Part shown: positions 13,224-25,727 of the stretch, in pieces
How the letters are laid out: the number at the start of each line of letters is the position of its first letter
Position numbering within the stretch: the first letter of the stretch is position 1
Notes under the pieces: model-generated
What the model was told of the DNA's origin: nothing
What the model saw: only the letters and a program-made list of their open reading frames with translations
Databases searched by the model: none
NCBI GenBank assembly: GCA_000711775.1
Contig: ARYC01000135.1
Span: 1 to 64,000 of the forward strand
DNA: 64,000 nucleotides
Direction of reading: 5' to 3'
Source of the DNA: Oxytricha trifallax
Taxonomy: Eukaryota > Ciliophora > Spirotrichea > Sporadotrichida > Oxytrichidae
Made by a program: the position numbers and the translations under genes

Positions 13224-13762
13224 AATATTAGGGGATAACAAAAATGAGACTGAATTAACATATACAAAATATGATAAATATTTAGGGAAATCAGGATTTA
13301 CAATGACAGAAGAAGAGATGATGAGAGTGCAGAGACACATGTGGTTGAGAATGAATGAAGAGATGGGGTCCCACATTAACACACAAGCTACTCATGTGTA
13401 TACTTGGGATGAAATAGTCCTGGAGAACTTCAGCTAAACTGAGATGAAAAAGTTTATGGATATACAAGAAGGAGATTTTGGTGGATTTGAAAAAAAAACT
13501 TCTCATAGATTTAAGGGTACCTGTTTATCTAGAAAGCCATTACATAAACAGAAAGAGTAAACTATTCTCATCTTGAAGTGAGAGAATATATCCTCAAGAG
13601 GAAGAGGCTATATTCCTGAGAAATTTACAACAGGAATGTGAGTCATAGGAGACGACGCAGTAGAATTGAAGGTGAAACATGAAGAGTGGGAAGGAAATGA
13701 GAAGTGGGTAGTGAAGAATCACTGTAAGCCTCATTGAGTATTACTGAGTGAGATGATCTAAA
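13224..13762 (+). pseudogene. Coding tract, unknown protein (tract 3)
   Basis: One frame is open from about 13,224, with a good candidate start at 13,290 (MTEEEMMRVQRHMWLRM) and an acidic, methionine-rich N-terminus. It reads without TGA as far as about 13,577, then meets three TGA codons, two of which lie at places where tryptophan would fit (after NHCKPH and GM). The product has no recognisable domain. It lies in line with the neighbouring plus-strand tracts. Confidence 0.45.
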
Positions 13763-14002
13763 TTTAACCACTTTGTAAAGTTATAATTGAATTATTTTGC
13801 ATTTTATCAAAAAATATTTTACTACTACTACAATAAATAAATACGAATAACCTTTTCTTAAAGAAATGCATAAATAACAATAATCACTTGCATATCATAA
13901 AGACTCCATAAAATTTAATGAAATTTGTAAATAAGTATAAATTGAAAGTCAAATGTAATAAATAGTTAAACTTAAGGTTTATTAATTAATTATTTTAATT
14001 TA

Positions 14003-14338
14003 GTGACTCAGTAATTATTAACAATGAGTACTTTGATTTATTATACTTTGCAAATTTCAGCATCACAAATTTGTCAAGCTTAGTCACTGAAGGTAATATA
14101 GTTAGTTTATTAACTGTAGAATATTTAGGGGGATCGACTAAGGAACATGATCAAAATCAGGCTGCATATGAGATACCACCCTTACCATTACTCATCACGA
14201 ATTTTGAGAAGGACTATGATCGTTTGCTGATTTATCAAGTTTGAAGATTGAACCAAGCAATCCCCTACTTATTGGTCAAGCTGCCACCAACCATGCCACT
14301 TAATGTTGATCTTAAATGGATTTATCAATATTTTAATT
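14003..14338 (+). pseudogene. Coding tract, unknown protein (tract 4)
   Basis: About 80 codons are open even in the standard code (NEYFDLLYFANFSITNL... to LLIYQV), then a single TGA near 14,251 and a further 28 codons including LLVKLPPTMPLNVDLKW. The tract is preceded by TTTTAATTTAG, which could be a 3' splice site. No domain recognised. Confidence 0.45.
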
Positions 14339-14760
14339 TATGTTATTTTAATTAAAATCTTAAAATAAATAAATTATTTAATATAAACATTATGTTGATA
14401 AAAGTAATTTAAACAACTATGAACATTTTATTTTTAAGAAAAATCAATTTCACTTATTTGCTGGCCTTGGTATTTATAATAATACTAGTTTGCTGATGTC
14501 TAAAGTACTCTGGTTTGAAAGATGAGTTAGAATTCTATATAATTTATTTCTTTTTTTTGTTAGATGTGTTTTCTTCTATCGTTCACTATGAATGACTTTA
14601 ATTCATCTAAGAATGAGGATTCACAAAATTGTTTTCTTTAAAGGACTATTTTCTCGTTAAATAAAAAACATTTGTTAACTTTTATAGTCAGGCATTTTGT
14701 TTGAGCTTAAATGCTTATTTTTCATCATTTTGTATCAATCATTATTTGAATTGTATTTAA

Positions 14761-15486
14761 ACAATAAATTTATATTAAATAGGAATCAAAGAATGGGTAT
14801 TTTGAGCAAATTACATAGGGACACCACATTAAGTGACATAAAGAACAATGACTCCAGACACCAAACATAATATTTAAACCTTATAATATCCTAAGAAAAC
14901 AATGTGGTCATCAAATACTAGAAATAATTACCTTTGTCACCAGAAAAATCTTCAGGAAGAGCTACTAAATAGTCAACCAATTTCAATTCCACTTATACAA
15001 GATACAATTTAAAGACTAAAAGTACTGTGAAGTAGTCTAACTATGGAGCAAAGAACTATTCTAAATGATAAGACTAGCGTCTATTATCGATCAAAAATCT
15101 TTAAAAATCAAAAATTATATGAAATTAGAAATTAACGTAGTGTTTTTACTATTTCCAATTTAATAAATAAAGTTGATTATATTATTTTAAAGCATGGACT
15201 AGAGTTTGCACAACTTATGATGCACTTCAGCTCTAGATAGCAAGTAAAAAAATATATTATCAAGAATTATCATATAATAATTCAATTTCTACACTAATCA
15301 AACATATATCGCAAAGTATATATGAAATTATATAAACACATTTCAATATAGAATATAATGACTACGATGAAGTCACTGAGCGGAATCTGTAAACAATTAA
15401 AAAATAATCAAAATTATAATAATTCTTGCAACTATTAGCCATTATTCTATCTCCGCTCGATAAGAATTGATTTAGAGAATATTTGA
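14761..15486 (+). pseudogene. Coding tract, unknown protein (tract 5)
   Basis: One ciliate-code frame spans the tract with TGA codons only at 14,803, 15,028 and the end at 15,484. Between 15,031 and 15,483 it is open for 151 codons. The product is basic with segments such as LKHGLEFAQLMMHFSS and MTTMKSLSGICKQLK. No family recognised. A frame of this length is not by itself significant at this AT content, so support comes also from its purine bias and its position in the series. Confidence 0.4.
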
Positions 15487-15707
15487 TTATATATATGCTA
15501 ATAATGTATAATAAGATACACTATATAAATTGCAAAAATAGCTGTTATAATATGACTCTTTTTTCCTTCATTTTTATTTGTTAAACCATAATTTAATTTA
15601 CAATATACAATACTTTACAGTTTTTTTTTATATTTAAAATAATCAAATTTTCCTATCTGATTCTTTTGTATTTTATTAGTAGTAATTTATTCTTAAGATC
15701 CTAACAG

Positions 15708-16085
15708 ACTCCAACAGAGCTTCTCAGCATTCTGTACAGGGACATTTAGTAAACATATGAAGAGTAATTAGCTTCATCAACATGTGTAAAATCTGTTAAA
15801 TATCATACTAGTGAGAATCGCTATGTTCTACCCAAAATACTCCCAATTAATGAGTCCCTAGAATGAAATGTAAACACAAACCTTATAAAAAAAATAGTCA
15901 AATACTCAGATAATGAAGAAATCTGGAGTTTAGTAAAAGAAAAACAAATCTATGATGAGTTCGACAAATCGAGAACATACTCCGAAGATCAAGCTAATAT
16001 ACCAAATCAAAGAAATTTATTTAGAAAGAGACAAGATTTATTTACACAAATCCACCATCATAAATATCTGAATAAATTTAAATGA
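15708..16085 (+). pseudogene. Coding tract, unknown protein (tract 6)
   Basis: The frame from 15,708 reads TPTELLSILYRDIQQTYEE, meets one TGA at 15,864 and then stays open to TGA at 16,083, with EEIWSLVKEKQIYDEFDK and a basic tail. Amino acid diversity and the tract's GC content are clearly above the flanking DNA. It looks like part of a large cytoskeletal-type protein, but that is only an impression; no domain is identified. Confidence 0.5.
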
Positions 16086-16210
16086 TGTTAGTTAAGTCAA
16101 TTAAATAATTTAGTTCTTAGTAAAAGATTAACAATACATCTTTATTTAAAATTAGTACTTAATGATTAAATCAATTATAAAAGTAAAAAATAATGATTTA
16201 GACGTAGAAC

Positions 16211-17000
16211 ATGGTATCTCATCTCCAACCCTCTTTTAAAAACTTTGCATCGGTGGAATCGTTGAGCAATCAGTACGAAAGCTCCGATAACATCAATGAC
16301 CTTTCAATGCCTAGATAAATTTTATCACCAAACTAAGAATAAGTAACTGACCAAGACCTTTGAGAAGACTAATACAGCAGTGAATTAGAAGAACCTAATA
16401 AATCATGGACTTCCCTCCCACTAATTCATTTCCCTATCCAGGGTTGAGTAAATATATAAGAATGACAAAAATTATTCAGTTTTCTGTCAACTAATGGAAT
16501 CAGTGGAACAAGACTTCTTACTAGAATCAACTGCACTTCGTAGCTATTAAAACGCACAATCTACCATGTCCCTTGATTTTATCCATTCCTCAATAGATGA
16601 ATAAAAAGAACAACAAAGATACCCTTTTTAAATTGGGACAATACCTCAGTTTTATTATAAACAATCGTCCCTAACCAAGTTGACTGCAACACTTAGTATT
16701 TGAAGATATGTGAATTATTATAAGAGTTGAAAACAATTTCAGATCTATCAAACTACTGACAATATTAAGGGAAAATAAATAGCATATCTTCTACCCACTA
16801 CCAAATTGCAGTTGAAAAAATCCCTATTTCCCATTTAATACATAAGGGCCCCTATTCTTGATATAGGCAGAGACCCTATGCTTAACAAGGTATAAACATT
16901 TACCTCACACATACCAATAGCAGTAATAAGGAACACCAAAAGACTGACTGCTCTTTGAGCAAATGAAACTACTAATAAATACTTTAAATTCACTTAGCAG
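16211..17000 (+). pseudogene. Coding tract, unknown protein (tract 7)
   Basis: A possible start is ATG 16,211 (MVSHLQPSFKNFASVE). After about 80 codons the protein-like frame shifts near 16,455 and continues as LMESVEQDFLLES...TMSLDFIHSSIDEQKEQQ. Several TGA codons occur. The shift marks it as broken or segmented. No domain recognised. Confidence 0.45.
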
Positions 17001-17164
17001 AAAACATAACCCCAATAAATTCCAAAACCTATTGATTAACTTCGTAATATATAAATAATATTGAGTATTAAAACAATATAAATTCAGAACATTAATGAGG
17101 TTTTAAACTTTAATAATTAAAGAAATAGGGGATTCTATTAATAATAGTAAATAATTTTAAGCAC

Positions 17165-17694
17165 AATGGATATCTGGAGAATTTAAAAGGAAGGTCATAT
17201 CTTAAAATTGACTTAACGAAGGAGAGATATAAAAGCAAACTTTTTGTGGTTTGAACCTCCTCATGAACTGATACAATATAGGGCTGATTAAAGTAAATCT
17301 AATCTCAGTCAATTCATCCTCGAGAGCTTAAACGAGTTATTGAAACAGCACTCAATTGATCACTGTTAAGAATCTAGATCTCAATAAATTTTTGACGAAC
17401 TTATAGAAATAAATTAAATGAAACAAATTCAGATAGAATGAACAATAATTAATAGAGAAATGAAGTACAAGATGATACAGGAGATTCATTCAAGCGAGGA
17501 TTGACAATACCCCCTAAAGAGCTTCCGACTTTCTATAAATAAACAACTACAAATACCATCTTGATCTTTAAGTTCAGAAAAAGATCAACTGAATGAGTAT
17601 ATGAGGGCAAACTGATAAGGCACCAATTAGTCATCATAAAGGACATCTGATCCTTTTTGTGTTAACACTAAGGAATCCTAGAAACCCAAAATGA
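17165..17694 (+). pseudogene. Coding tract, unknown protein (tract 8)
   Basis: Protein-like frame with SQFILESLNELLKQHSID and later SEKDQLNEYMRAN, glutamine-rich, with four TGA codons spread over about 500 bases. No indel is obvious between 17,286 and 17,694. Unknown function. Confidence 0.45.
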
Positions 17695-17775
17695 GTTATT
17701 TTATTTTATTTAATTTAGTATTAATTTAATATAATAGAATTAATGATTCAATATAAATTATTAAATAAGACCTGA

Positions 17776-18110
17776 CCTACAGTCAATGTAAACTATCTCA
17801 TCAGCATGTGTTTCTATTTGGATCAACTCAATAAATATTAATGTATACATAGCTGTAAAAGACAAACTGCTTCAATTACAGCTATAAATGATGAGCTCAG
17901 TCACGAGCGCCTCATTAAAATAGTTAGAAAGACTGATAAGGATCTTGCAGCATTCTTAAAAGAGGCTACATGCTCCATATCAGATATCACTAGAAATATA
18001 GTGAACTTGTAAACCTTTTTAACATAAGTTTACAAAAAATGTTTCAGCAAATGAAGCTTCAAGTATATAAATCAACTATAATTACAATTCTTATCTAAAT
18101 AAATTGAAAT
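17776..18110 (+). pseudogene. Coding tract, unknown protein (tract 9)
   Basis: One frame open from about 17,776 to a TGA near 18,050 encodes INDELSHERLIKIVRKTD and KDLAAFLKEATCSISDI, helix-rich and reminiscent of coiled-coil proteins. It is the last tract of the plus-strand series that begins at 6.3 or 8.2 kb. Confidence 0.5.
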
Positions 18111-18429
18111 AAATGTGAAATGACTTCATAAACAAGCGTATTTTCTGAAAAAAGACCTAGTCTATCTCATTACTAACAATCTTAAAGGAAATTTTTTTTT
18201 AAAAATTTTGTAACGTGATGTGGTATCGTCCATGACCACGTCTATGAATGTTTTCAAACTAATCAAATGACGGCGTGCAAGAGCAGCAGACTTCTGCCAT
18301 TATGTAAGCAATGGCCCAACAGACCATCGAAGTTGAGAGTTTGTTGTTCATCTAAAGAATAAAAAGGAAGTGAAGAAACTTTTTATTTTTTGTTAATTTT
18401 AAATTGTTAAATGTTTTATTACAATACCA

Positions 18430-19790
18430 ATGGTATTAACGTCATGAACGTCCCACCCCCAAATAGGACATCCTTGGTGACGTCAGAACATCCAAAGTGA
18501 GATCAGGGTATTCCAGTTGGCGTAAAGATAGTCCCATAATAATGAATTACATATGCCAAAATTATCTTTATAATAGTATTATTCTTTTTCCATATCATAT
18601 ATATATATATATATATATCAATCATTTTCACAATATAACCTATTAGCTCTAATAAATATATTAATTTAAATATCTTTTTTCTTTAATTATTTTTAAACAT
18701 CTTTTTTTTTTCTCTGTCCTATGACAATTCGTGTTATTTATTTTAATTTAGTTTATGATAATATAAATAAAAACTATATTTTTTTCAAGATTTTATGTAT
18801 TAAAAATGAAAAATTTTTTATTATTTTCATTTTGTAAACTAAATACATTCAATTTTAATATATAAAAAAAATCTAAAGAAATTATTTAAATTTTTTCATT
18901 AAATTCATTTATCTAGCTGAAACTTATTATTATTAAACTTAAAATTTAAACATGTTAAGTCAAGGATAGAGGTTTAATGACAAAATTAATACTTTTTGTT
19001 ATTATTAAGAAATTAAATACTATTCTTAAATTAGTAAATAATATTAAAAATGGCAATTGAATTTTTATAAAAAATATATCATCTCTGCAAATTGAAATTA
19101 TAAAAGTATATAATTACTTTTTACTTATTAAAAAATAAAAGAAAAATTATTTTTTTAAATATATGTTAGAATCGATAATTTTTTTATTGAAAAGAATACA
19201 AATTCTACTTTACTTAATAAAACCAAATATATTTATATTTATAATTTTTGGCAAATAGGTTATCAACTAAAATTATCTAATAGAGAAAATATTAATTGAT
19301 CAAAATTATTATAAATTACCTTTGTAGTTGTATAAATATATATAAGATTAAATTGCAAATTTTATTTTTATAGTTAAATTAAATTTATTTGAACAATCTT
19401 TATTAAACTCAAATAAAGATTCTGCAATATAATTTGATTTGGATTGTATTTGGATTTTTTTTATTATAATAAGAACTTATTTTAAAAGCCTTAAACTACA
19501 GAATATTGTGTATTTTTGCAATAACTTTTGAAAATCACGATATAAGACTGAATATTATATTCAATGACAAAATAGAGTGCTTTGATCAGTACATTCAGAG
19601 TCTAAATTTTAATTCTAAAATTGTCATGTAATCAGGTTAAATTATAAAATAGATTATGATATAAGATTTGGAAAAAAGAATAATAGTAAAATAAAAATAA
19701 TTTTGGCATATATAATTCTATATAATGGGACGTTATGACGTCACCTGGGATGTCCTGACGTCAACTAGGAAGTCTAGTTCTTTTTGTAAT
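18430..19790. mobile_element. AT-rich element with inverted GACGTCA-rich ends
   Basis: The left end (about 18,440-18,571) holds a degenerate tandem array of about 21 bp (GGACATCCTTGGTGACGTCA, then ACATCC and ATTCC variants) and ends in a block with ATATGCCAAAATTAT. The right end (about 19,694-19,778) carries the same items inverted: TAATTTTGGCATATAT, ATGGGACGT and two copies of TGACGTCA. The roughly 1.1 kb between them is extremely AT-rich with no supported gene. I read it as a non-autonomous element or a palindromic germline-limited block. An AT run lies at 18,598-18,619. Confidence 0.5.
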
Positions 19791-20138
19791 AAATACAACT
19801 TCGTTTTACTTTTAAAACCCAAATATAATTAATTATTCATATAATCAATTCTATTAACTTTTTTCAATGTTACATTAATAAAATTAATAATTAAGTATAT
19901 ATATAAATTCATTTGATTGATTCATTATATATTTCATTGATATTTATTTGAAATGTTTCTGTTGCTCATTTATAGCTAATTAAAGTATTTTTATATACTA
20001 TAGAATTTATAATACTGTGCTCGAATAATTAATCATTATGATCTTTTTACATTTCTTATATTTTTGTAATTAATAATTAAAATTTATGGTTAAACTATAT
20101 TCTTAATATATTAATTATCATAATGTTATTTTAATTAT

Positions 20139-20345
20139 GTGAGTGAAGAAGAAGATGATGATGAAGACGATGAAGAAGGCAAAAATGCAAAAAATATCAA
20201 AATGTAAAGTTCATCTTGGCACCGTCAATGTAACGTGCTTAGCCTAAATGTAGCTTAAAGGGCACCACTAGTTACAATAAAAAAGGTTAGTGCAAAGTGG
20301 ACTGTCTTCTTGCATGTCTTAATGCTTGAAGAAAAGAAAGGGTAA
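20139..20345 (+). pseudogene. Short coding tract with an acidic run
   Basis: The frame reads SEEEDDDEDDEEGKNAKN and continues through TAA codons read as Gln to APLVTIKKVSAKW and a lysine-rich end. Acidic runs of this kind are common in chromatin proteins, but no domain is present. Flanks on both sides are AT-rich. Confidence 0.4.
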
Positions 20346-21163
20346 TATATATCTATTTAATAATACCATATTTAATAATAAAAATAAATGCCCTATATTT
20401 AATACACAATTAAGATAACATTACATTACCTTGAGTAGAGAATGTTTTTATAATTAAGATCTCCAATAAATCTTGATTGTTTTTTATTTCTCTTAAATAC
20501 GACTATATTAATTATTACTCTTAATGATTATACGTGAAAGCATAAATTTAAAGTTTACTGTGATGTCTCCAGGCTTCACCTTTTATAGCATAAGAGCTTG
20601 ATTCTGCCATTAAGTATTAAGATGATTAAAAAGAACTGTATGATGCACTTATACATAATTATTAAATTAAGTATTTGTATAATCTAATTTGATTGATATA
20701 TTGATTAGATTTTTCAAAGTATAAATTATTATAGATAACTTCCTTATCTTATAATCATATAATTTGTACTTTTAATTAATATTTATTGGGATTACTGTCA
20801 ATTTTTCATATTTATTCTATTATATTCATGCTTTATTCGTTATTGTGAAATGATTTACTAATTACTCTTCTAAATATATCAACCAATCAGATTGCACTAA
20901 TTTAGCATAGTATTTCTCTATATTATCAATTATTCATAGATATTTGTAGTAATATATTTTGAAATATAAATAGCAAAAATACTTACAAACTTTCATGTTT
21001 CAAACTTTATCTTATTAACTATGAATCGAACTTCTATAAATAGGATTTAGATTTATATAATTATTAACTCTCAATCACCTTAATCATAGAATTCTATGTT
21101 TTAATATTTGGATGCCATTTTATTTTCTATTTAATAATTCATTAAATATTATTAGGTTGAAAG
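20346..21163. other. AT-rich spacer
   Basis: No supported gene; the end (about 21,153) reads AATATTATTAG and could be the 3' end of an intron before the signal-peptide exon. Confidence 0.4.
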
Positions 21164-21260
21164 AATGAACAAGTTTGTAGTGTAGCTATTTATAGTTCTG
21201 TTCCTGATAGCTAATTCTTTGGAGCTAAATGTATAGTCAAGTTTTTTCAAAAAAACTTTA
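21164..21260 (+). CDS. Possible first exon with a signal peptide
   Basis: From ATG 21,164 the ciliate-code frame reads MNKFVVQLFIVLFLIANSLE: a basic start, a hydrophobic core and a small-residue region, a textbook secretory signal. The frame degenerates soon after and AT-rich DNA follows, so the rest of the protein would lie in later exons or segments, for instance at 21,430-21,540 or 21,926-22,558. Coding status is an inference. Confidence 0.35.
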
Positions 21261-21925
21261 AGCTTAATAATTAAAATGCTACTTTATATAAATATAAAAA
21301 TACTAGATTATATACTAAACTTTGATATATCTTTATAAAGCATATCTTTATGTTCTTAAAATATGGCTTTAATTGAACTATGATTATGTATAAAACGACA
21401 ATTACAATTAATTATTTGCACTTTAAAGTAGTGCCCAGCAATTATCTTCTTTTAGATCTTTACAGTCTTTTAGATTGGCTTATTAGAGTGCAACAGTTAT
21501 ACTCCAGACTAAAGCTCTATAACATCTGTCATCTCATAGGAGTCTCTTAAAATATTTTTTTAATCATAATTGATGATTGTTAATGATCCTATACTTTATT
21601 TCTCGAGGGAGACTTGTTACAATTCTATTGGATATACTAGTCTTCACTCATAATACTCCCTCTAGTCTAAACTTCCATGAAAAGCATTGAAATATGGAAG
21701 ATAAGGAGAAATATAGATTATCACTTAGTTTCTTATATAAATTTCTTTAATCTATAAATTCATCAATTTTATATGATAAATAGAATATTATCTATAACTT
21801 TTTAATTTATTACTTTTATTTATTCTGTTTAAACATAAACTTTTCATAATTATATATTTGAAAAAATAGTACAAAAGAATGAATCAAATTTAATCATAAA
21901 ATATATAAATATAATAATTCATATA

Positions 21926-22558
21926 ATGCCTGTTTCTTGTATTTACTTTTAAGGTAAGGACAGTTCTATTATTTATTTAAAATTTATTAAAAAATAGAAA
22001 ATAATTAATGTAAGTAGCTTTGTTGAAGTGTAATTAGTAAACAGGCTGAATATTGGTTAGAAAATTAATCAAGCTTATAAACGGGTAAATTTTGATGTTT
22101 TAGAGAAAACAAATTGTATATTGCTCATTGGAAATTAATAAATGACCTTAACAATAGAATGTGCTACTTGTTCACTCTTCCTATAAATCATCATTAGAGT
22201 GAGATTTAACATGGGATTTTGTCAAATAACTTGCAAAATTGATGATGGAATTGTAACACTACCATCTTATAAATAGCCATCAGTCATTTTAAGATCGACG
22301 AATAATGGTCAGTCATCATCAAAGATAAAAAAAACTATGAGAAAAATGCTAATCTGTATAGAAAAATATAGCAATAAACAACTTTGTACAAATAATGAAA
22401 ATCAATTATATGATTGTTTTATGATTCACAAATCTCAAAGTAGAGAATCAATGTATATCATTTAATAATCTAAATAAGTATAATTTAATAGTTAATTTGT
22501 AATTAAGTTAAGTTAAATTAAAAATAATAAATACAAATTATTTCGTAAATAAATGTGA
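21926..22558 (+). CDS. 210-codon ciliate-code open frame
   Basis: From ATG 21,926 to TGA 22,556-22,558 there is no TGA. The second half is protein-like with scattered cysteines (CATCSLF, FCQITCKIDDG, KQLCTNNENQLYDCF), which would suit a secreted protein and would follow the signal-peptide exon at 21,164. At this AT content a few dozen open frames of this length are expected by chance in 64 kb, and the opposite strand also has a short plausible frame, so confidence is low. It converges on the minus-strand tract that ends at about 22,560. Confidence 0.3.
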
Positions 22559-22559
22559 T

Positions 22560-23309
22560 TACCTAGAGTTACTCGATAAGATGCAATTACATGCTGTTCT
22601 CCAATCATTCATTCTGAATCTTTTGTCCAAATTTTTCTATCACTATCTAAAGGGCAGCCTTCCTTTCTGATGATGACATCTGCTTCTCCCGTTGATTCCT
22701 ATGGTTTGATCTTTTCAATTCCCAATTCATATGCTTTCATTCGCTTTCTCTGGCTTGTCCCCCTTCATAAGTGTAGACTGGACATGTCGCTGAATAGCAC
22801 ATTCTCCAACTCTGGCATGCTCTCATTCAAGTTGCTGAGGTTACCTTCGAATCTCTCAATTTGTTGTTCTAGTTCCTAATGTTACTCATTCATTATTATC
22901 ATTTCTTTTAATCTTTTCTCTTGGAGATCTTATTTTATATACTTCGAGCTCATCTCCTTGTTTACTTACTTCAAATCATAAATATCTTCTCTTCCAAATT
23001 CTTCTCTGCTTCTTTATCTTTGATAGTGAGCTCCTTTTTCCCTAACTCCATCATTAATAAACTCAACTATTTATTTTAAGTATCTTTGTATATATATTAA
23101 ATATAGGTTTTTCAGTAATTTCTAATTCTAAGTGGTTTGCATTCAATAGTGATAATACCCCACAATCTTGAAGATCTGTTGCAAAGTTTACTGTTAATTT
23201 ATTATCAAATAATCAATTATCAATATGTTCATAATGTTTTAATCAATTTTTCCAATTTTTGATTCATTTCTTTATTACATACTTTAAAAACTAATACAAA
23301 TGCTTTCAT
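22560..23309 (-). pseudogene. Broken gene, coiled-coil protein
   Basis: On the minus strand a start at 23,309 gives MKAFVLVFKVCNKEMNQKL. After a shift the frame continues with VNFATDLQDCGVLSLLNANH, and after another with a coiled-coil segment (MELGKKELTIKDKEAEKN, then QHQELEQQIERFEGNLSNL). A last part includes GEADVIIRKEGCPLD. At least two frameshifts and several TGA codons break it. No family recognised beyond coiled coil. The strand assignment agrees with purine bias of the minus strand. Confidence 0.45.
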
Positions 23310-24072
23310 TATTTTAGTTTTATCGCGTTAATTTAATTATTATAATAGTGTGCTCTATATAGACATTCGATTAAATTTTTTATGCTTAGTCAGTGTCTAT
23401 CTAGCATATTTAAGTTAAGACTACTTATTATGGTTGTCAACTTAAGTATTGTCTTCAATGTCATTTACAAAGCATTCTTTAGTTTTGCTGATTTAATAGT
23501 AAACTTTATTATAATTTTCATAATCTGTTAGTGTTGCCTGCATATTTAAATAGCTATTATTGTAATACTTCATCAAGCATATTCATACTTCTTTTCAAAT
23601 TCAAAGTTATTCATTTTTAAACAAATCCTTAAAATTGCAAGTGATTTGATTCATATCTATAGTTTTGTTTAAATATCAATTATGTCTTTTGTGACTTCAA
23701 AATACAACTAAAATGCTTTAAAAGTATTTGATAGCTTTTAAATGGCTACTCTATACTCGATTTAGGAATTGTTAAGTTATAATATAAATATAATATATGT
23801 TCAATTAAAATTTATTGTGGTTTTCCTTAGTGCTGATATATAGTTTAGCAATATCAATTATGAATTAATTTTGAATCAATAAATTATATTGCTGAAAAGA
23901 GAAATCATGTCAAATTATTATTAATGTTTTTATATTTATTCATAATCTTTAGTTTATTTTTCTTTTAACATTAGAGTCATTGGTGATGAATTAAGATATT
24001 TTATCAACTTATTGTAATATTAATTTAATAGAATGATAAGATATTGTTGATTGAATTATTTTATAATCATAT
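23310..24072. other. AT-rich spacer
   Basis: No supported feature. Confidence 0.4.
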
Positions 24073-24621
24073 TCATGTTATTAACAGATTTTTCAACACA
24101 TTTACTGCTACCATGATGGATGCTTAACAACATGCCTTGCTTATTATCGTAAAAAGTATGATTTATTACAAATAATTGATGTTTGTTCTCAAAGTCTTCG
24201 CTATATACAGGAATAGGTACTAGTATTGATTTTCTATCATTATTATTATTATTATAATTTAATTCTAAAAAATGACTTATCTAGTTACGATTAAGCTAAA
24301 AGAATCAAATAACTTTTCTGCAACAGAATCAACGACTGAATCCCTTTCTCTGTACTTTTTCAAGCATTATATTTAACAAATTCAATTTGGATCTTGAAGA
24401 GCTTTGTCTTGTGTTTGAAGGTAGCTCCTTTAAGTTATTTAGATTAGCTTTAATACACAATTATTGTTAAATTAGTCTCCTGAAAGTCTAATAAAGACAT
24501 ACTGCTTGTTATAGACAGATTCTTTCCATCCAAAGCCTGATAAAAATGTAACTTGAGAACAGCCTCCTACAACTACATAACGAAATCATATTGGGTGTTT
24601 TAAATAAGAGGAGTGATATCC
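24073..24621 (-). pseudogene. Coding tract, unknown protein
   Basis: A single minus-strand frame covers 183 codons with only two internal TGAs (24,586-24,588 and 24,382-24,384) and no indel. The first half is striking: FRYVVVGGCSQVTFLSGFGW followed by YVFIRLSGDQFNNNC, beta-rich with cysteines, as in an extracellular or surface domain. The later part (RDSVVDSVAEKLFDSFSLIV) is helix-like. TGA 24,586 sits where tryptophan would fit. No family recognised. Confidence 0.45.
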
Positions 24622-25469
24622 TCAAATATATATATTTAAAGGTTATTTTTTATGATTCATTTCTTCTATCATCAATAAATAAATATAGTATTTAACAATT
24701 CTTTTAAAATTGAAAACTCGCCTACTTATATAGTTTTGAATGCCTTGAGTAATCAAGCAAGTAGTTGATTACTGCTTTAGATTTTTTATTTATTACGCTC
24801 ATACTGCAGTACTGTGTTTATCAGGTATTTTGCTCAATTTTCTTTAAAGGATTAATATTGCAATGTTATTGATTTTACCTTTCTAAGTTTTTATATCTTA
24901 TTCATTTATTTGTTATTTCTAATATTCTTGGAGCATAATTATATAACTTTGTCTTATAGTAAACTGAGGAATTGTACATAAGTCAGTTGATGGCCTCTAA
25001 GAATATAATTCAAATGTGGAAAATATGATCAAGACCAAAAAGCAAAGGAAAACAACTCTATCTATAGCAGAGTTATGATACCATTAAATGTGATTTTACA
25101 TAGAACAATTAAAGCCAATTAAATATGTTTTAATAAGGTTTTCAACTAAGCAATCGGATGTAAGTATATAATGGAATAATAATTATTATGTTGTGTTTAC
25201 TGAAGTTTTTCCTAGAACTTAGACTCAGGCTCATAAAAAATTCTCTGATTAAATGTAAAATTATATTTGTAAAAGTAACTGAATAGCTCTATTGGTCCTA
25301 ACTATATCATTTCATAATTATCTCCCATTTAAATCTTTAAAAGAACTTACTATTTTATCAAAATATAGAACTCTATTATCTTTATTATATTCCTTTATTT
25401 TTAATATAGCTCAATGTATATAGCTACTTGATATCGAAGCTATACACCAAAATCATGAATCTTGTACTG

Positions 25470-25727
25470 ATAATTTAAAAATACAAACTTCATTTAAATA
25501 TTTGCTACTTCTTATTTTGAAGTTAAGCAACTATTAATTTGTCAAATATCCATAGCCTAAAGAATACTATAACCAATCTTAGTTGTAAATAAGCAACATT
25601 TTATATTATTTAAATTTTCTGAATTAAACAAGGATTTTAACCTCTGTTAGCTGACATTCATCTCCATCTGTCATACATCTGATGTTGAATTTCAAAGAGT
25701 GTAAATGCTAAGTTGAGCTAAATCTGA
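25470..25727 (-). pseudogene. Coding tract interrupted by the Rep-like element
   Basis: Minus-strand frame with NIRCMTDGDECQLTEVKILV and DWLQYSLGYGYLTNQQLL, open for about 85 codons up to the left edge of the inverted repeat element at 25,728. Its upstream part, if any, would lie beyond 28,034, but I could not rejoin it there with confidence. Confidence 0.35.

Noticed and set aside
20139..20200. Acidic run as a simple GAA/GAT microsatellite
   Set aside because: The units are irregular and followed by diverse codons, so a coding tract fits better, though weakly.
24276..24713. 146-codon plus-strand frame
   Set aside because: Expected by chance at this composition; the minus-strand frame over 24,073-24,621 is more protein-like.
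24805..25714. Long plus-strand frame with about seven TGAs
   Set aside because: TGA frequency equals that expected for random sequence of this composition, and the strand is pyrimidine-rich.
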